A DNA stretch of 64,000 bases from Agapanthus africanus (lineage: Eukaryota; Streptophyta; Magnoliopsida; Asparagales; Amaryllidaceae), in contig JASDDO010000019.1 in the NCBI GenBank assembly GCA_030015575.1, forward strand, positions 511,534,986-511,598,985. The letters run 5' to 3'. The first letter of the stretch is position 1, and every line of letters begins with the position of its first letter. A model generated the notes under the pieces. That model was not told the DNA's origin, did not search any database, and saw only the letters and a list, made by a program, of their open reading frames with translations. The position numbers were made by a program, and so were the translations under genes. This document shows positions 26,682 through 38,316 of the stretch, piece after piece.

Positions 26682-28869
26682 TGTTAGTTATGTATATGCC
26701 CTAGAGGCCATTGTTGTACATATGATGCATATTATAATGGATGCTTGGATATATATAGAGATGACTTTCTTGCTCGTCATGATAGTATGCTATTTGGTTT
26801 CACTTTATCTTAACATGTTGACATGTATTGGTTTACTATTTTACTCTCACATGTTGATAAAGCCCTTAGGATCTGTACTCGACTACTGGGACTATGATGA
26901 GATCATACTAGTAGGGCCGCGGTAGTCGATGAGTACATCCTATAACTGTTCCTAGTCGAGGGTATATCGAGACAGGGCATCGATACACCAGAGTAGACTA
27001 GCGTATACGCATCTTGACCCATATGATGGGCGATGGATGATCCCATATCCATCGGTGTTGGACATCAAAGATGGTGTACGGGTGCTCAGTAGAGACTGGG
27101 TACACTGGACGGACTCGCCAAGAACTCCCAGATGGTGATATACCACACGTCAGATGGCAGTTCTCCGGTGACACTGGTACAAGGTAGTCTGAAGACCCGA
27201 GATCGTCATAGAGTCTTGTGTGATTCCCACTGTGCTTTGATTTCCACCTTACCACGTCCAAGAGGGCGTGCAAAATGGTGGCTTTTGGGTACAGTCCCGA
27301 ATCACATGGAGGCAATGAGCGATAGGAGGGGATTCGTCTCTCCCGGTATAGGGAGTTGATGTTGTGCTGTGTTCGATTGGCTATAACTGGAAGTCCCTGG
27401 CCAAGGCTGATATAGAGATTTACTGGTAAGTGTTACTAGTAGTTTCTCGACCCGTTATGAGCCACACATCGACACGACTTATCGGTTACTGGGGTCTGAC
27501 GTATACCACCCCTAGACTTGATATGCGACATATCAGACGAACAGACCGGACTGTACGGGAGTGTTACTGGTTGGATTCACGGGAGAACGCACAGGCTAGC
27601 TTGTTGATCTTCTGATCGCTCAATACCTGGGTGGCTGTTACGTTTAGCTGACCGCTTGCAGCTTGTGGGTGTTTGATATGATCATCACCTGCTACCGGCG
27701 TATTGACGATTCTTTAGAGTCCTACACAGAGGTTTCTTGGCTCAGGCGAAACGGAGTAGTGGCGCATATGTGATATGCGCAGGAGCGAGAATAATGCGAT
27801 ATGGGATACCGTATTATATTCTCGCGATATTTAGAAATGAACCAGGTCATCGGATCAAGTGTTGATTCGTTGAATCGGTACATGATATATTAGTCGGTAA
27901 TATTTGATATAGCCGGATCGTCGAATCAAGTGTTGATTCGATGATTTAATGTATAATAATATATATGATATATTGTATTACATTATCTAATAATGGCTCG
28001 CTTTATTATTTCATTTTCTCAGTGGATGATACATTGATATATATGTGATATATGTTAATTGTATTATTTTCTTTTGTTGCAAATATATAATATATATGTG
28101 ATATATATTATTGTGACATGATATGATTAATTGTTAAACATGTTTAAGGATGATTAATTGAGATTAGGGTTTGATTAGGGTTAGTAGCTTCATGCACCTT
28201 CTAGAAGCTTTTTCTTTTGTCATTCTTAAGATCTTTATGGATGACACATTCTTTAACTCAACCAAACCCTAACTCTAGTTTATTCTCTACACAATCTTAT
28301 CCACTCATCCTTGACCATGGTTAATATTCAATCATATGGTTTATATTCTATTCATCACAAAAGAAAAATATATGATTATCTTTTCATTATCATCTTCTTC
28401 CTTCTTGAAGAAAGCTTGCAAGTTTTTCTTTATGTGATGAAATAATATGAGAAAATGATCTAAAAAGAAAGAAAAATTACTACTCTCTCATCCTCATCTC
28501 ATCTAGCCCATGGGATTAGTGTGTTCATCTCATTTGAGTGAGAAAGCTTGAGTCTTTGCAACTTCGAGGTAGATCATCGGAGATTTGGAATAATTCGAGC
28601 TAGCATGGATCGTTCGAGTCGTGGAGCCTCTCATGAGTCCGGGAGATCGTGGATCGCGGCAAAGGGACTTCTACTCGGAGCTTGTGAAGTGAAGGAGCGG
28701 ACTACAAAGGTTGTAATCCCTCACACTTAGATAAAAGTTATCATCTTGCATGTTAAACCCTAATAATCTAGCAAAGATCCCGGCTTTGGGTTGTTCGGCA
28801 CGTCTAAATTTTTATCCGGACATGTTTGATGCCTTTTGAACCTTCAAAAGAGTGCCTAGGAACCCTACA
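26682..28869 (+). repeat. 5' LTR of Copia element D
   Basis: 2188 bp, TGTTAGTTATG to AACCCTACA. The head contains ATGCCCTAGAGGC, which I recall from Angela/BARE/WIS LTRs of grasses. Two hairpin-forming motifs lie at 27851-27869 and 27922-27942; the second has 9-bp perfect arms, TCGAATCAA/TTGATTCGA. Small reading frames in it recur in the 3' LTR and look like chance. Confidence 0.92.
27922..27942. repeat. LTR hairpin motif, 9-bp perfect arms
   Basis: TCGAATCAA, a GTG loop, then TTGATTCGA. A weaker sister hairpin lies at 27851-27869. Equivalent pairs occur in the LTRs of B (19325-19345, 19398-19418), C (second one at 22844-22866) and E (near 59960 and 60024-60047). Position and form are kept while bases change, so a role in the RNA is possible but unproven. 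Confidence 0.7.
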
Positions 28870-28882
28870 GTGGTATCAGAGA
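28870..28882 (+). promoter_or_regulatory. Primer-binding site of element D (initiator-Met tRNA type)
   Basis: TGGTATCAGAG starts two bases after the LTR end (28871-28881). It is complementary to the 3' end of plant initiator methionine tRNA, the primer used by most plant Copia elements. Confidence 0.88.
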
Positions 28883-29068
28883 CTAGCTAGAGCATTAGGC
28901 GATGTGTTTACGAAATTAAAACTCCGATCGAACCCGAAAAAACGAAACTAGACCCCTCTCTGGAAATTTTCTAAATTCTGGGTTTTTTCTGAATTAAAAA
29001 TATGTAAAAAAATCAGCAGGGAATTCTAAGAATTACCAAGAAGTCCGAGCCCCCAATTCGATCAAACG

Positions 29069-29114
29069 GCCGCGGAAGCGCGGCGCAAGCTTGCTTGCGC
29101 GGCGGTTCCGCGGC
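29069..29114. repeat. 46-bp GC-rich palindrome in leader of D
   Basis: Two 22-bp arms with 2 mismatches and a 2-base centre; the arms begin GCCGCGGAA and end TTCCGCGGC. It stands out in an AT-rich surrounding. Element C has a counterpart near 40291-40338. Confidence 0.88.
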
Positions 29115-30503
29115 GGATTGATCGATTGGCGACACGTGGCTTCCTGGTAATAACCGTAGGTACTTGTTGACTTTTCTGGGTATTTTTAATCTGTTTCAGG
29201 TGTTTAAAATTCTGGGGTTTGTTTTGTAATCGTAGATTCGATCGGAATATTTAAATTCGTATTTCTTTCCGGATATTTAGAAACTGTTAAACTATTTGAA
29301 CGGATATCATTAACTCACTGTTTCCCAGTACGGTAAACTTTCAAGTGTTGAAATTTCTTTGGGTTTAAATCTTTCGGAAAAATTGTACAAGTTAAGCGGT
29401 GGACCCTCTAGAAGACAACAAACCTTAACTCGATTATGTGACCGTCTTGAACTGCCTTTTGAACCTTCGGGTTTGGGGCAGTACGGCGTGCCACATGTGA
29501 GGCGTTGGCTTGACCCTTCTACGGCTGGATCACCGGTACTGTGACATATTCTGGGATTATTTGAACTCCGCTCAAGAGTTGAGCACTTTGGGAAATTTTG
29601 GGTATTTGATTATCTGTTCGGAAAGTTTAATACTGTCTATTTATCTGGAATGTGATACAATATGTGGAATTCATTGAGTTAGGCATGAAATACGGAGTAT
29701 GTGATATTTCGGATTTACGATGTCTAAAGTGATTGTGGATTCCAAATATTGTAGTTTTACACTTTCTTTTCTGTGACCGTAAGTGTAATATGTGATATCG
29801 CCGGTTTCGTTGCTATATGATTCAACGACAATTGGGATGCGCATATTTACTTACGTTGATGATATGTGATATTATGTGTTGCTGTGATATGTTATATTGG
29901 ATCGTCGCGTTCAGAATAGCCGGGGGTTTTATGTGAGATGAGGGTTTTTATTTTCATTCATGTAAAATTCATTTGTAATGTAATATTCTTTTATTTGGGG
30001 CACTTCCAGGTTGCGGTTGCTGTCACCAGTGTATATTATTTACTTTTCCGCATTAGGTAGACCCAAGGAGGGGAGCACAAGTAACCGGGTTCTAGGGTCC
30101 AGTGGGAGGCCATCTCGAGGAGTCGAGACCGGGTCTCCTAACCCTAGAATTGGCAGTGTTACTTGCCGCTCTCGTAGGGGTCTTGGGATGTGGGTTTGGC
30201 TATTCGTCGCGACCGTGGAATCCGTGTTTTATACAGGCTCGTATTGAAAACACGGACGTCCTAGTATATCCAATATTTCATATATGTTCTTCTGCTGCAA
30301 TGTTCTGTGATGAGATCATATTACTGCCTGAGACGAATGCTTATACTATATATATATATGCTGATATATAAATATTACTGCTTTCGTTTCTTCTGTGATT
30401 CTTAGGAAGCATAAGCTGATGGGATTTTTATTAATAAGATTAATAAAAGAAAAGAAACCTAAAGATGTTGTAGAATCAAAACTTTATAAAAAGGGTAGCT
30501 ACA

Positions 30504-30746
30504 GTTTTGCTTTGCACAGTGATATATATGATATATCCTGCACCTTATTCGATGAGGAAAGGACCGAGATCGCTTCACCGGGAGTGACTCCTTTAGCAAA
30601 ACTGGCAGATGCTAAAAAACGCGGTTTGTCTTTTGATTGCTTTTAGTGTTTTGCTTTTCACAGCGGTATATATGATATATCCTGCACCTTATTCGATGAG
30701 GAAAGGGCCGACGATCCCTTCATCGGGAGTGACCCCTTTAGCGAAA
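30504..30746 (+). repeat. Direct repeat in leader of D, offset 144 bp
   Basis: The block starting GTTTTGCTTT, through GATATATCCTGCACC and TTCGATGAGGAAAGG to GGAGTGACTCCTTTAGC, occurs at about 30504-30602 and again at 30648-30746, with scattered differences. Element C has both copies in reverse (about 38453-38555 and 38592-38700). In element B the Tekay element J landed inside one copy. Confidence 0.85.
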
Positions 30747-30884
30747 CTAAGAAAAGCCTCGAAAACACTCCTTTTCAAAACTTCACTCGATTCTACGACG
30801 ATATCAAGTTCATTACGCTCAGGGTTTTTCTAAAAACCTGCGTAGCCCTCCGTCATTTCAGATAAGTCATGTTTAGTATTCGTG

Positions 30885-31091
30885 CTGCGTTTGTTGACCT
30901 TGTCAAGGCGCAGTGTGCGGTAGCTAACCAGTATTTATCTGCTTATGCATATGATGCAGATTGGGTTAGGGTAGTCGTGCGGCCTTGTTGATCTTGTCAA
31001 GGGTCGTGCGGGTGGGTTTGATTCAATCAAGAAATGACGGGTTGAACTTGACTTGCGGTCTATGGTTTGTTGACCTTGTCAAGGTCATAGA
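30885..31091 (+). other. Three stem-loops sharing one loop sequence (leader of D)
   Basis: Stem-loop 1 is 30885-30913 (CTGCG/CGCAG), 2 is 30976-31010 (CGTGCG/CGTGCG, paired with two G-U wobbles) and 3 is 31059-31091 (TCTATG/CATAGA). The enclosed sequence is GTTTGTTGACCTTGTCAAGG or a close variant in all three. It can itself fold (TTGAC-CTT-GTCAA). Counterparts with different loop cores exist in C, B and F. Confidence 0.78.
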
Positions 31092-31502
31092 TCGTTTGGG
31101 GTAAAAATATTATCGGGAATTTCAAGTGTTGAAATTTGCAATGAGATTGCATACCTCCTATGAGATAGTTGGATCCCGATACCCACTGCGAGTAAGTGTT
31201 ACTCCTGGGTGAGTTTTACACAGGACAATTAGCCGATCAAGTAGGTGACTAGAAAAGTGTTAACGAGGTTACGCCTCTGGGAAAACGAGGTTTACTTTAA
31301 TTAGGTCCGTGCGAAAGCACGGGGAACCTCCCTCAAAGTACCGACACTGATCTGGCTGAAAGATTGACGAAATTGTAGGGTGTAATTAATCCCGGCTAAT
31401 CTTACCTTTTAGGGTTTTAAGGTAGATTTGATAAAACCAGTGGGAGACATCCTGATTAGATAAGATAATAACCAATCTAATCTTGCAAGAGCATACGCTA
31501 AA

Positions 31503-34500
31503 GTGTTTTCTTCTCTCTCTCTCCAGGTAGCGACCATTTCAGGCCATAATCAAGATAATAATATGGATGTATTGACTGAACCCAATTTTTGTACTGAGCT
31601 AGGGAATGTTGGACCCGTTCTTTCTTATAAGAGTTATAATACTGAACAGGAAATAGGAGAATATCTGGATTCTCACACCGCCCAAAAGAACATGCATGTT
31701 GATGCGTCTTCTTCGGGTGTGTTAGTTATTGAGAACTGTTTCTCAGTTCACCCTACGTCCTGGGTATTAGATACCGGATCAGGATCCCACATATGTAAAC
31801 AGTTACATGGGCTACGTAAAGGTAGAGAACTGGGAAAAGGTGACCATTCCGTTCAAGTAGGGAACGGTGCAAGTATTGTAGCCAAAGCAGTTGGCGAATA
31901 TCACCTTGTATTACCAAGTCGTAATACACTGATTCTAAATGAGTGCTATTATATACCGAACATGATGTGCAACATTATATCAGTTTCTTTATTGAGTAAA
32001 GAGGGATATAATTTTGTAGTACAGGATAATGTTATGAACATATTCCTAGATCAAAAGTTGATTGCATCAGGCTCGTTACATAATGGCATATTCATTCTAA
32101 ATCAGAATACAGTCCTGAATATACAAAACACACACAAGAGGAAAAGTTCAGATATGAACGAATCCTACTTGTGGCATTGTAGACTTGGTCATATCAATGC
32201 GACACGACTGGCTAAGTTACATAAAGATGGTTATTTGAATCCGTTCGAATTATTATCTTATGATACTTGCCATTCATGTCTCAAAGGAAAAATGACCAAA
32301 GCTCCGTTTAGTGGACACGGAGAAAGAGTTACTGAACTCTTAGGACTGATACATAGTAATGTATGCGGTCCCATGTCTACGCATGCCTGGAACGGTTCTT
32401 CCTACTTCATTACATTCACTGACGATCTCTCCAGATACGGACATGTGTTCTTGTTGAAACACAAGTCTGAAGCTTTTGAGACATTCAGAGAATATAAGCA
32501 CGAAGTAGAGAACCAAACGGGCAAAAGTATTAAGATTCTTCGATCTGATCGAGGAGGTGAATACTTAAGCAATGAGTTCCTAGATTATCTAAAAGAGAAT
32601 GGGATTCTCTCTCAGCTTACTCCTCCTTATACACCACAGCACAACGGTGTATCGGAGCGGAGGAATCGCACCCTATTAGATATGGTGCGCTCTATGATGA
32701 GTACAGCTGAGTTACCTATTTCCTTCTGGGGGTATGCGCTTGAGACAGCAGCATACCTATTGAATCAAGTTCCGACTAAATCTGTACCTACCACACCATA
32801 TGAGATATGGAGTGGGAAGAGACCGTATCTTAAACGAGTTAAGATATGGGGTTGTCCGGCCTATGTCAAAAGGCAAAATCCGGACAAACTCGAGGCACGG
32901 TCAGTTCTTTGCAAGTTTGTAGGATATCCGAAGAATTCTTATGGATATTTTTTCTATCACAGTGAAGAGTAAAAAGTGTTTGTTGCTCAACATGCCACCT
33001 TTTTAGAAAAGGAATTTCTTGCAAAAGAGATTAGTGGCTCTGAGGTAGAACTGGAAGAAGTTCCAGCAACACAAACTGCAACTGAAGATTTAGTGGAACC
33101 AGAGGATTCAGTAGTACCCGACGAACCCCAGCCTCTCCGCCGATCTAGTAGGGTTTCTCATCCACCTGAGAGATACTATGGTTTTCTCATTGATGGTGGA
33201 AGCGAGGACTGCATCATGGATGATGATGAACCGACTAGTTTCGAGCAGGCCATCACGAGTAGTGACTCTGTGAAATGGCTGGATGCAATGCGATCTGAGA
33301 TGGAATCTATGTACACCAACAAATTATGGACTTTGGAAAATGCTCCTGAAGGGGTAAAACCCATTGGGAGCAAGTGGATCTTTAAAAAGAAATTTGGTGT
33401 AGATGGAAAAGTTGAGACTTTCAAAGCTAGACTTGTAGCAAAGGGTTTTCGTCAACGACCAGGTGTGGACTATGACGAAACCTTTTCTCCAGTGGCTATG
33501 CTTAAGTCCATCCGAATCTTACTTGCCATTGCTGCATACCATCACTACGAAATCTGGCAAATGGATGTTAAGACCGCCTTTCTAAACGGTGATTTAGAAG
33601 AGAGCGTGTACATGACTCAGCCAGAGGGCTTCGTAGATAGTGGGAGCAGCGGAAAGGTGTGCAAGCTGCTTAAATCCATTTATGGGTTAAAGCAAGCATC
33701 GCGGAGTTGGAACATCTGTTTTGATGTTGAAGTCAAAGAGTTTGACTTCATCAAAAATATAGATGAACCTTGTATCTATAAAAAGGTAGCAGAGGGTAAG
33801 GTTGTCTTCCTCGTATTGTACGTCGATGACATACTCTTGATAGGAAATGATATTCCTATGCTGCAATCAGTCAAGCTCTTCTTATCAAAGAGATTCTCAA
33901 TGAAAGATCTAGGTGATGCCTCCTGCATATTGGGAATCATGATCTATAGAGATAGATCTAAATGGATACTGGGATTGTCCCAATCCAGGTACATTGACAC
34001 CATACTAAAGAGGTTTAGTATGGAAGAATCCAAGCGTGGGAACCAACCCACGATCTCTGGACTCACTCTCTCCAAAGAGATGTCTCCCAAGACTGATTTG
34101 GAGAGAGCTCGCATGCAAGGGATACCCTATGCTTCGGCAGTAGGCTCTATCATGTATGCGATGCTATGTACCAGACCCGATGTAGCATACTCACTAAGTG
34201 TAGTGAGTCGGTATCAAGCAGATCCTGGAGAGAGTCACTGGACAGCTGTGAAGAACATTCTTAAGTACTTACGAAGGACTAAGGAGTTGTTCTTGGTGTA
34301 TGGTAATGGAGAACTCCAGGTGGAGTCCTTTACCGATTCCAGCTTCCAAAGTGATAAGGACGACTCTAAGTCGCACTCGGGTTTTGTCTTTACCCTCAAT
34401 GGAGGGGCGGTATGTTGGAAGAGTTCCAAACAGGATACCGTTGTAGACTCGACGATGGAGGCTGAATACATCGCTGCCAACGATGCTGCCAAAGAAGCTG

Positions 34501-34805
34501 TCTGGATAAAGAAGTTCATTAGTGAACTTGGTGTGGTTCCATCCATTGAGCATCCAATACCTCTGTATTGCGATAACAATGGAGCTGTGGCGTTAACCAA
34601 GGAACCCAGGTCCCATCAAAAGTCCAGACACATTCTGAGGCGGTATCACCTGATCAGGGAGATAGTTGATCGCCGGGAGATCGAGGTCAGGAGAGTAGAT
34701 ACGAAGGACAACACTGCGGATCCATTCACGAAGGCTATTCCCCAGATACAGTTTGAGAGATTATTCGGGATGCTAGGTATGAGATACTACAGCAGCTGGC
34801 CTTAG
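31503..34805 (+). pseudogene. Copia pol of element D: protease, integrase, RT, RNase H (fossil)
   Basis: Aspartic protease with DTGSGSH near 31770. Integrase zinc region ([16 protein letters not shown] to CHSCLKGK) near 32170-32290 and core with [14 protein letters not shown] near 32540 and [17 protein letters not shown] near 32650. RT with LYVDDILLIG near 33815-33845. RNase H with STMEAEYIAANDAAKEAVW near 34450 and PLYCDNNGAVAL near 34560. It ends NTADPFTKAIPQ and a short tail. The order PR-INT-RT-RH is Copia. It reads well, with about one break. Known role: maturation, integration and reverse transcription of the element. Confidence 0.92.
31507..31526 (+). promoter_or_regulatory. Pyrimidine tract ending in CAG, possible splice acceptor before protease
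   Basis: TTTTCTTCTCTCTCTCTCCAG-like tract followed by GTAGCG. It is kept in reverse in element C (about 37668-37692) and, less perfectly, in B (about 44490-44510). BARE elements are known to make a spliced RNA, which makes a splice site plausible. CAG-GTAG could also be read as a donor. No transcript evidence is available here. Confidence 0.45.
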
Positions 34806-34819
34806 TGCAAGTGGGAGAT
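34804..34819 (+). promoter_or_regulatory. Polypurine tract of element D
   Basis: The tract AGTGCAAGTGGGAGAT ends directly before the 3' LTR. It is repeated in reverse at the 3' LTR borders of B, C and E. Confidence 0.85.
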
Positions 34820-36996
34820 TGTTAGTTATGTATATGCCCTAGAGGCCATTGTTGTACATATGATGTATATTATAATGGATGCTTGGATATATATAGAGAT
34901 GACTTTCTTGCTCGTCATGATAGTATGCTATTTGGTTTCACTTTATCTTAACATGTTGACATGTATTGGTTTACTGTTTTACTCTCACATGTTGATAAAG
35001 CCCTTAGGATCTGTACTCGACTACTGGGACTATGATGAGATCATACTAGTGGGGCCGCGGTAGTCGATGAGTACATCCTATAACTGTTCCTAGTCGACGG
35101 TATATCGAGACAGGGCATCGATACACCAGAGTAGACTAGCGTATACGCATCTTGACCCATATGATGGGCGATGGATGATCCCATATCCATCGGTGTTGGA
35201 CATCAGAGATGGTGTACGGGTGCTCAGTAGAGACTGGGTACACTGGACGGACTCGCCGAGAACTCCCAGATGGTGATATACCACACGTCAGATGGCAGTT
35301 CTCCGGTGACACTGGTACAGGGTAGTTTGAAGACCCGAGATCGTCATAGAGTCTTGTGTGATTCCCACTGTGCTTTGATTTCCACCTTACCACGTCCAAG
35401 AGGGCGTGCAAAACGGTGGCTTTTGGGTACAGTCCCGAATCACATGGAGGCAATGAGCGATAGGAGGGGATTCGTCTCTCCCGGTATAGGGAGTTGATGT
35501 TGTGCTGTGTTCGATTGGCTATAACTGGAAGTCCCTGGCCAGGGCTGATATAGAGATGTACTGGTAAGTGTTACTAGTAGTTTCTCGACCCGTTATGAGC
35601 CACACATCGACACGACTTATCGGTTACTGGGGTCTGACGTATACCACCCCTAGACTTGATATGCGACATATCAGACGAACAGACCGGACTGTACGGGAGT
35701 GTTACTGGTTGGATTCACAGGAGAACGCACAGGCTAGCTTGTTGATCTTCTAATCGCTCAATACCTGGGTGGCTGTTATGTTTAGCTGACCGCTTGCAGC
35801 TTGTGGGTGTTTGATATGATCATCACCTGCTACCGGCGTATTGACGATTCTTTAGAGTCCTACACAGAGGTTTCTTGGCTCAGGCGAAACGGAGTAGTGG
35901 CGCATATGTGATATGCGCAGGAGCGAGAATAATGCGATATGGGATACCGTATTATATTCTCGCGATATTTAGAAATGAACCAGGTCATCGGATCAAGTGT
36001 TGATTCGATGAATCGGTACATGATATATTAGTCGGTAATATTTGATATAGCCGGATCGTCGAATCAAGTGTTGATTCGATGATTTAATGTATAATAATAT
36101 ATATGATATATTGTATTACATTATCTAATAATGGCTCGCTTTATTATTTCATTTTCTCAGTGGATGATACATTGATATATATGCGATATATGTTAATTGT
36201 ATTATTTTCTTTTGTTGCAAATATATAATATATATGTGATATATATTATTGTGACATGATATGATTAATTGTTAAACATGTTTAAGGATGATTAATTGAG
36301 ATTAGGGTTAGTAGCTTCATGCACCTTCTAGAAGCTTTTTCTTTTGTCATTCTTAAGATCTTTATGGATGACACATTCTTTAACTCAACCAAACCCTAAC
36401 TCTAGTTTATTCTCTACACAATCTTATCCACTCATCCTTGACCATGGTTAATATTCAATCATATGGTTTATATTCTATTCATCACAAAAGAAAAATATAT
36501 GATTATCTTTTCATTATCATCTTCTTCCTTCTTGAAGAAAGCTTGCTAGTTTTTCTTTATGTGATGAAATAATATGAGAAAATGATCTAAAAAGAAAGCA
36601 AAATTACTACTCTCTCATCCTCATCTCATCTAGCCCATGGGATTAGTGTGTTCATCTCATTTGAGTGAGAAACCTTGAGTCTTTGCAACTTCGAGGTAGA
36701 TCATCGGAGATTTGGAATACTTCGAGCTAGCATGGATCGTTCGAGTCGTGGAGCCTCTCATGAGTCCAGGAGATCGTGGATCGCGGCAAAGGGACTTCTA
36801 CTCGGAGCTTGTGAAGTGAAGGAGCGGACTACAAAGGTTGTAATCCCTCACACTTAGATAAAAGTTATCATCTTGCATGTTAAACCCTAATAATCTAGCA
36901 AAGATCCCGGCTTTGGGTTGTTCGGCACGTCTAAATTTTTATCCGGGCATGTTTGATGCCTTTTGAACCTTCACAAGAGTGCCTAAGAACCCTACA
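34820..36996 (+). repeat. 3' LTR of Copia element D
   Basis: 2177 bp, about 99% identical by eye to the 5' LTR at 26682-28869. It ends AACCCTACA next to the GACGT target copy. Confidence 0.92.
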
Positions 36997-37632
36997 GACG
37001 TGACCCAGTCTACAATGCCACAAGAAGGATTCGTTCAGTTCTGAACTCTTCCTCTTGTGTGTGTTTGTTATGCTCAGAACTGTTGATTGGTTTAGAACAT
37101 AAATGCCATTGCACAACGTGCCTGATCCAACCAACTTTTGGTTACGGAAAATGTTCATAACATTATCCTGTAATACAAAATTATATCCCTCTTTACTCAA
37201 TAAAGAAACCGATATAATGTTGCATATCAGGTTCGGCATGTAATAGCATTCGTTCAGAACCAATGTATTACCAGTTGGTAATTCATGGTGATATTCCCCG
37301 ACAGTCTTAGCTGCAACAATTACACCATTTCCAACTCTAATGTCTTTATCACCTTCTCCAAGTTCTCTACCTTTCCTAAGCCCATGTAACTGATTACATA
37401 TATGGGATCCTGATCCGGTATCTAATACCCAGAACGTAGGGCAAATGGAGAAACAGTTCTCTGTAACGCACACACCCGAAGAAAATGCAACAACATGTAC
37501 TTTCTTCATTCGGGTGGCATGGGAATCCTGGTATTCCCCTATATCCTGTTCAGTCCTATAACTCTTATAGGAAAGAACGGAACCAACGTTCCCCAGCACA
37601 GTATAACATGCGGGTTCGGTCAATACATCCAT
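36997..37632 (-). pseudogene. Copia pol of element C: protease and integrase N-terminal part (fossil)
   Basis: Continuation of element C on the far side of D. On the minus strand it begins MDVLTEPACYTVLGNVGSV, carries the protease motif [10 protein letters not shown] near 37405-37435, and ends at the integrase zinc region ([10 protein letters not shown]), where D was inserted. About 230 codons are open. It closely resembles the same part of D. Confidence 0.88.
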
Positions 37633-38106
37633 TTTATTATCTTTATCAGGGCATGAAATGGTCGCTACCTGGAGAGAGAGAGAGAAGAAAACACTTTAGC
37701 GTATGCTCGTGCAAGATCAGATTGGTTATTATCTTATCTAATCAGGATGGCTCCCACAGCTTTTTATCAAATCTTCCTTCAAACCCTAAAAGGAAAGAAT
37801 AGCCGGGATTAATTACACACTACAAGTTCGCCAATCTTTCAGCCAGGCCAGTGTCGGTACATTGAGTGAGGTCCCCCGTGCTTTCGCACGAACCTAATTA
37901 ATGTAAACCTCATTTTCCCAGAGGCGTAACCTCGTTAACACCTTTCTAGACACCTACTTGATCGGCTAATTGTAATGTGTAAAACTCTCCCAGGAGTAAC
38001 TCTTACTCGCAGTAGGTATCGGGATCCAACTATCTCATAGAAGGTATGCAATCTCATTGCAAATTTCAACACTTGAAATTCCCGATAATATTTTGCCCCT
38101 AGCGTG

Positions 38107-38316
38107 CTATGACCTTGACGCATGCCAAACAACCCATAGTCCGCTAGTCAAGTTCAACCTGTACATTTCTTGATTGAATTAAACCCACCCGCACGACCCT
38201 TGACGCATGCCAAACAACGCCGTGCGAATACCCTAATCCAATCGCATCGTATGCTAGCAGATAAGAACAAGTTAGCTACCGTACACTACGCCTTGACGCA
38301 TGCCAAACAACCGCAG
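38107..38316 (-). other. Three stem-loops sharing one loop sequence (leader of C)
   Basis: Stems CTATG/CATAG (38107-38139), CGCACG/CGTGCG (38190-38226) and CTACG/CGCAG (38286-38316, one mismatch). The loops are the same in all three (CTTGACGCATGCCAAACAAC on the + strand). The centre GCATGC is a perfect 6-base palindrome. Loop cores in B and D differ. Confidence 0.78.

Larger units (their letters stand above)
28883..31502 (+). other. Long leader of element D; no gag-like reading frame
   Basis: Between primer site and protease, about 2.6 kb, Copia elements normally encode gag with a CCHC zinc knuckle. Here the longest frames are under 90 codons and I see no CCHC motif. The leader does contain a 46-bp palindrome (29069-29114), a direct repeat of about 100 bp (near 30504 and 30648), three stem-loops (30885-31091), and a pyrimidine-rich tract ending in CAG just past the protease frame start. 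The same layout is seen in C and in parts in B and F, so it looks like a family trait. Confidence 0.75.
26682..36996 (+). mobile_element. Young Angela/BARE-like Copia element (D), both LTRs, nested in C
   Basis: 10.3 kb. 5' LTR 26682-28869, primer site, leader of about 2.6 kb without a gag-like frame, protease-integrase-RT-RNase H at 31503-34805, purine tract, 3' LTR 34820-36996. A 5-bp target duplication with one mismatch brackets it. By eye the LTRs differ at about 24 positions plus one 11-bp length difference in about 2.18 kb (1.1%). That suggests about 0.4 million years at 1.3e-8 per site per year. The pol part has about one break. The element is structurally complete at its ends but lacks a recognisable gag. 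Confidence 0.92.

Noticed and set aside
28160-28185. Telomere-like GATTAGGGTTTGATTAGGG
   Set aside because: Only two imperfect units inside an LTR, and the other LTR of the same element has fewer. Not an interstitial telomere array.
29359-29544. Small frame of 61 codons in the leader of D, partly kept in C
   Set aside because: The similarity is explained by overall leader identity; there is no gag-like or other known motif, so I do not call it a gene.
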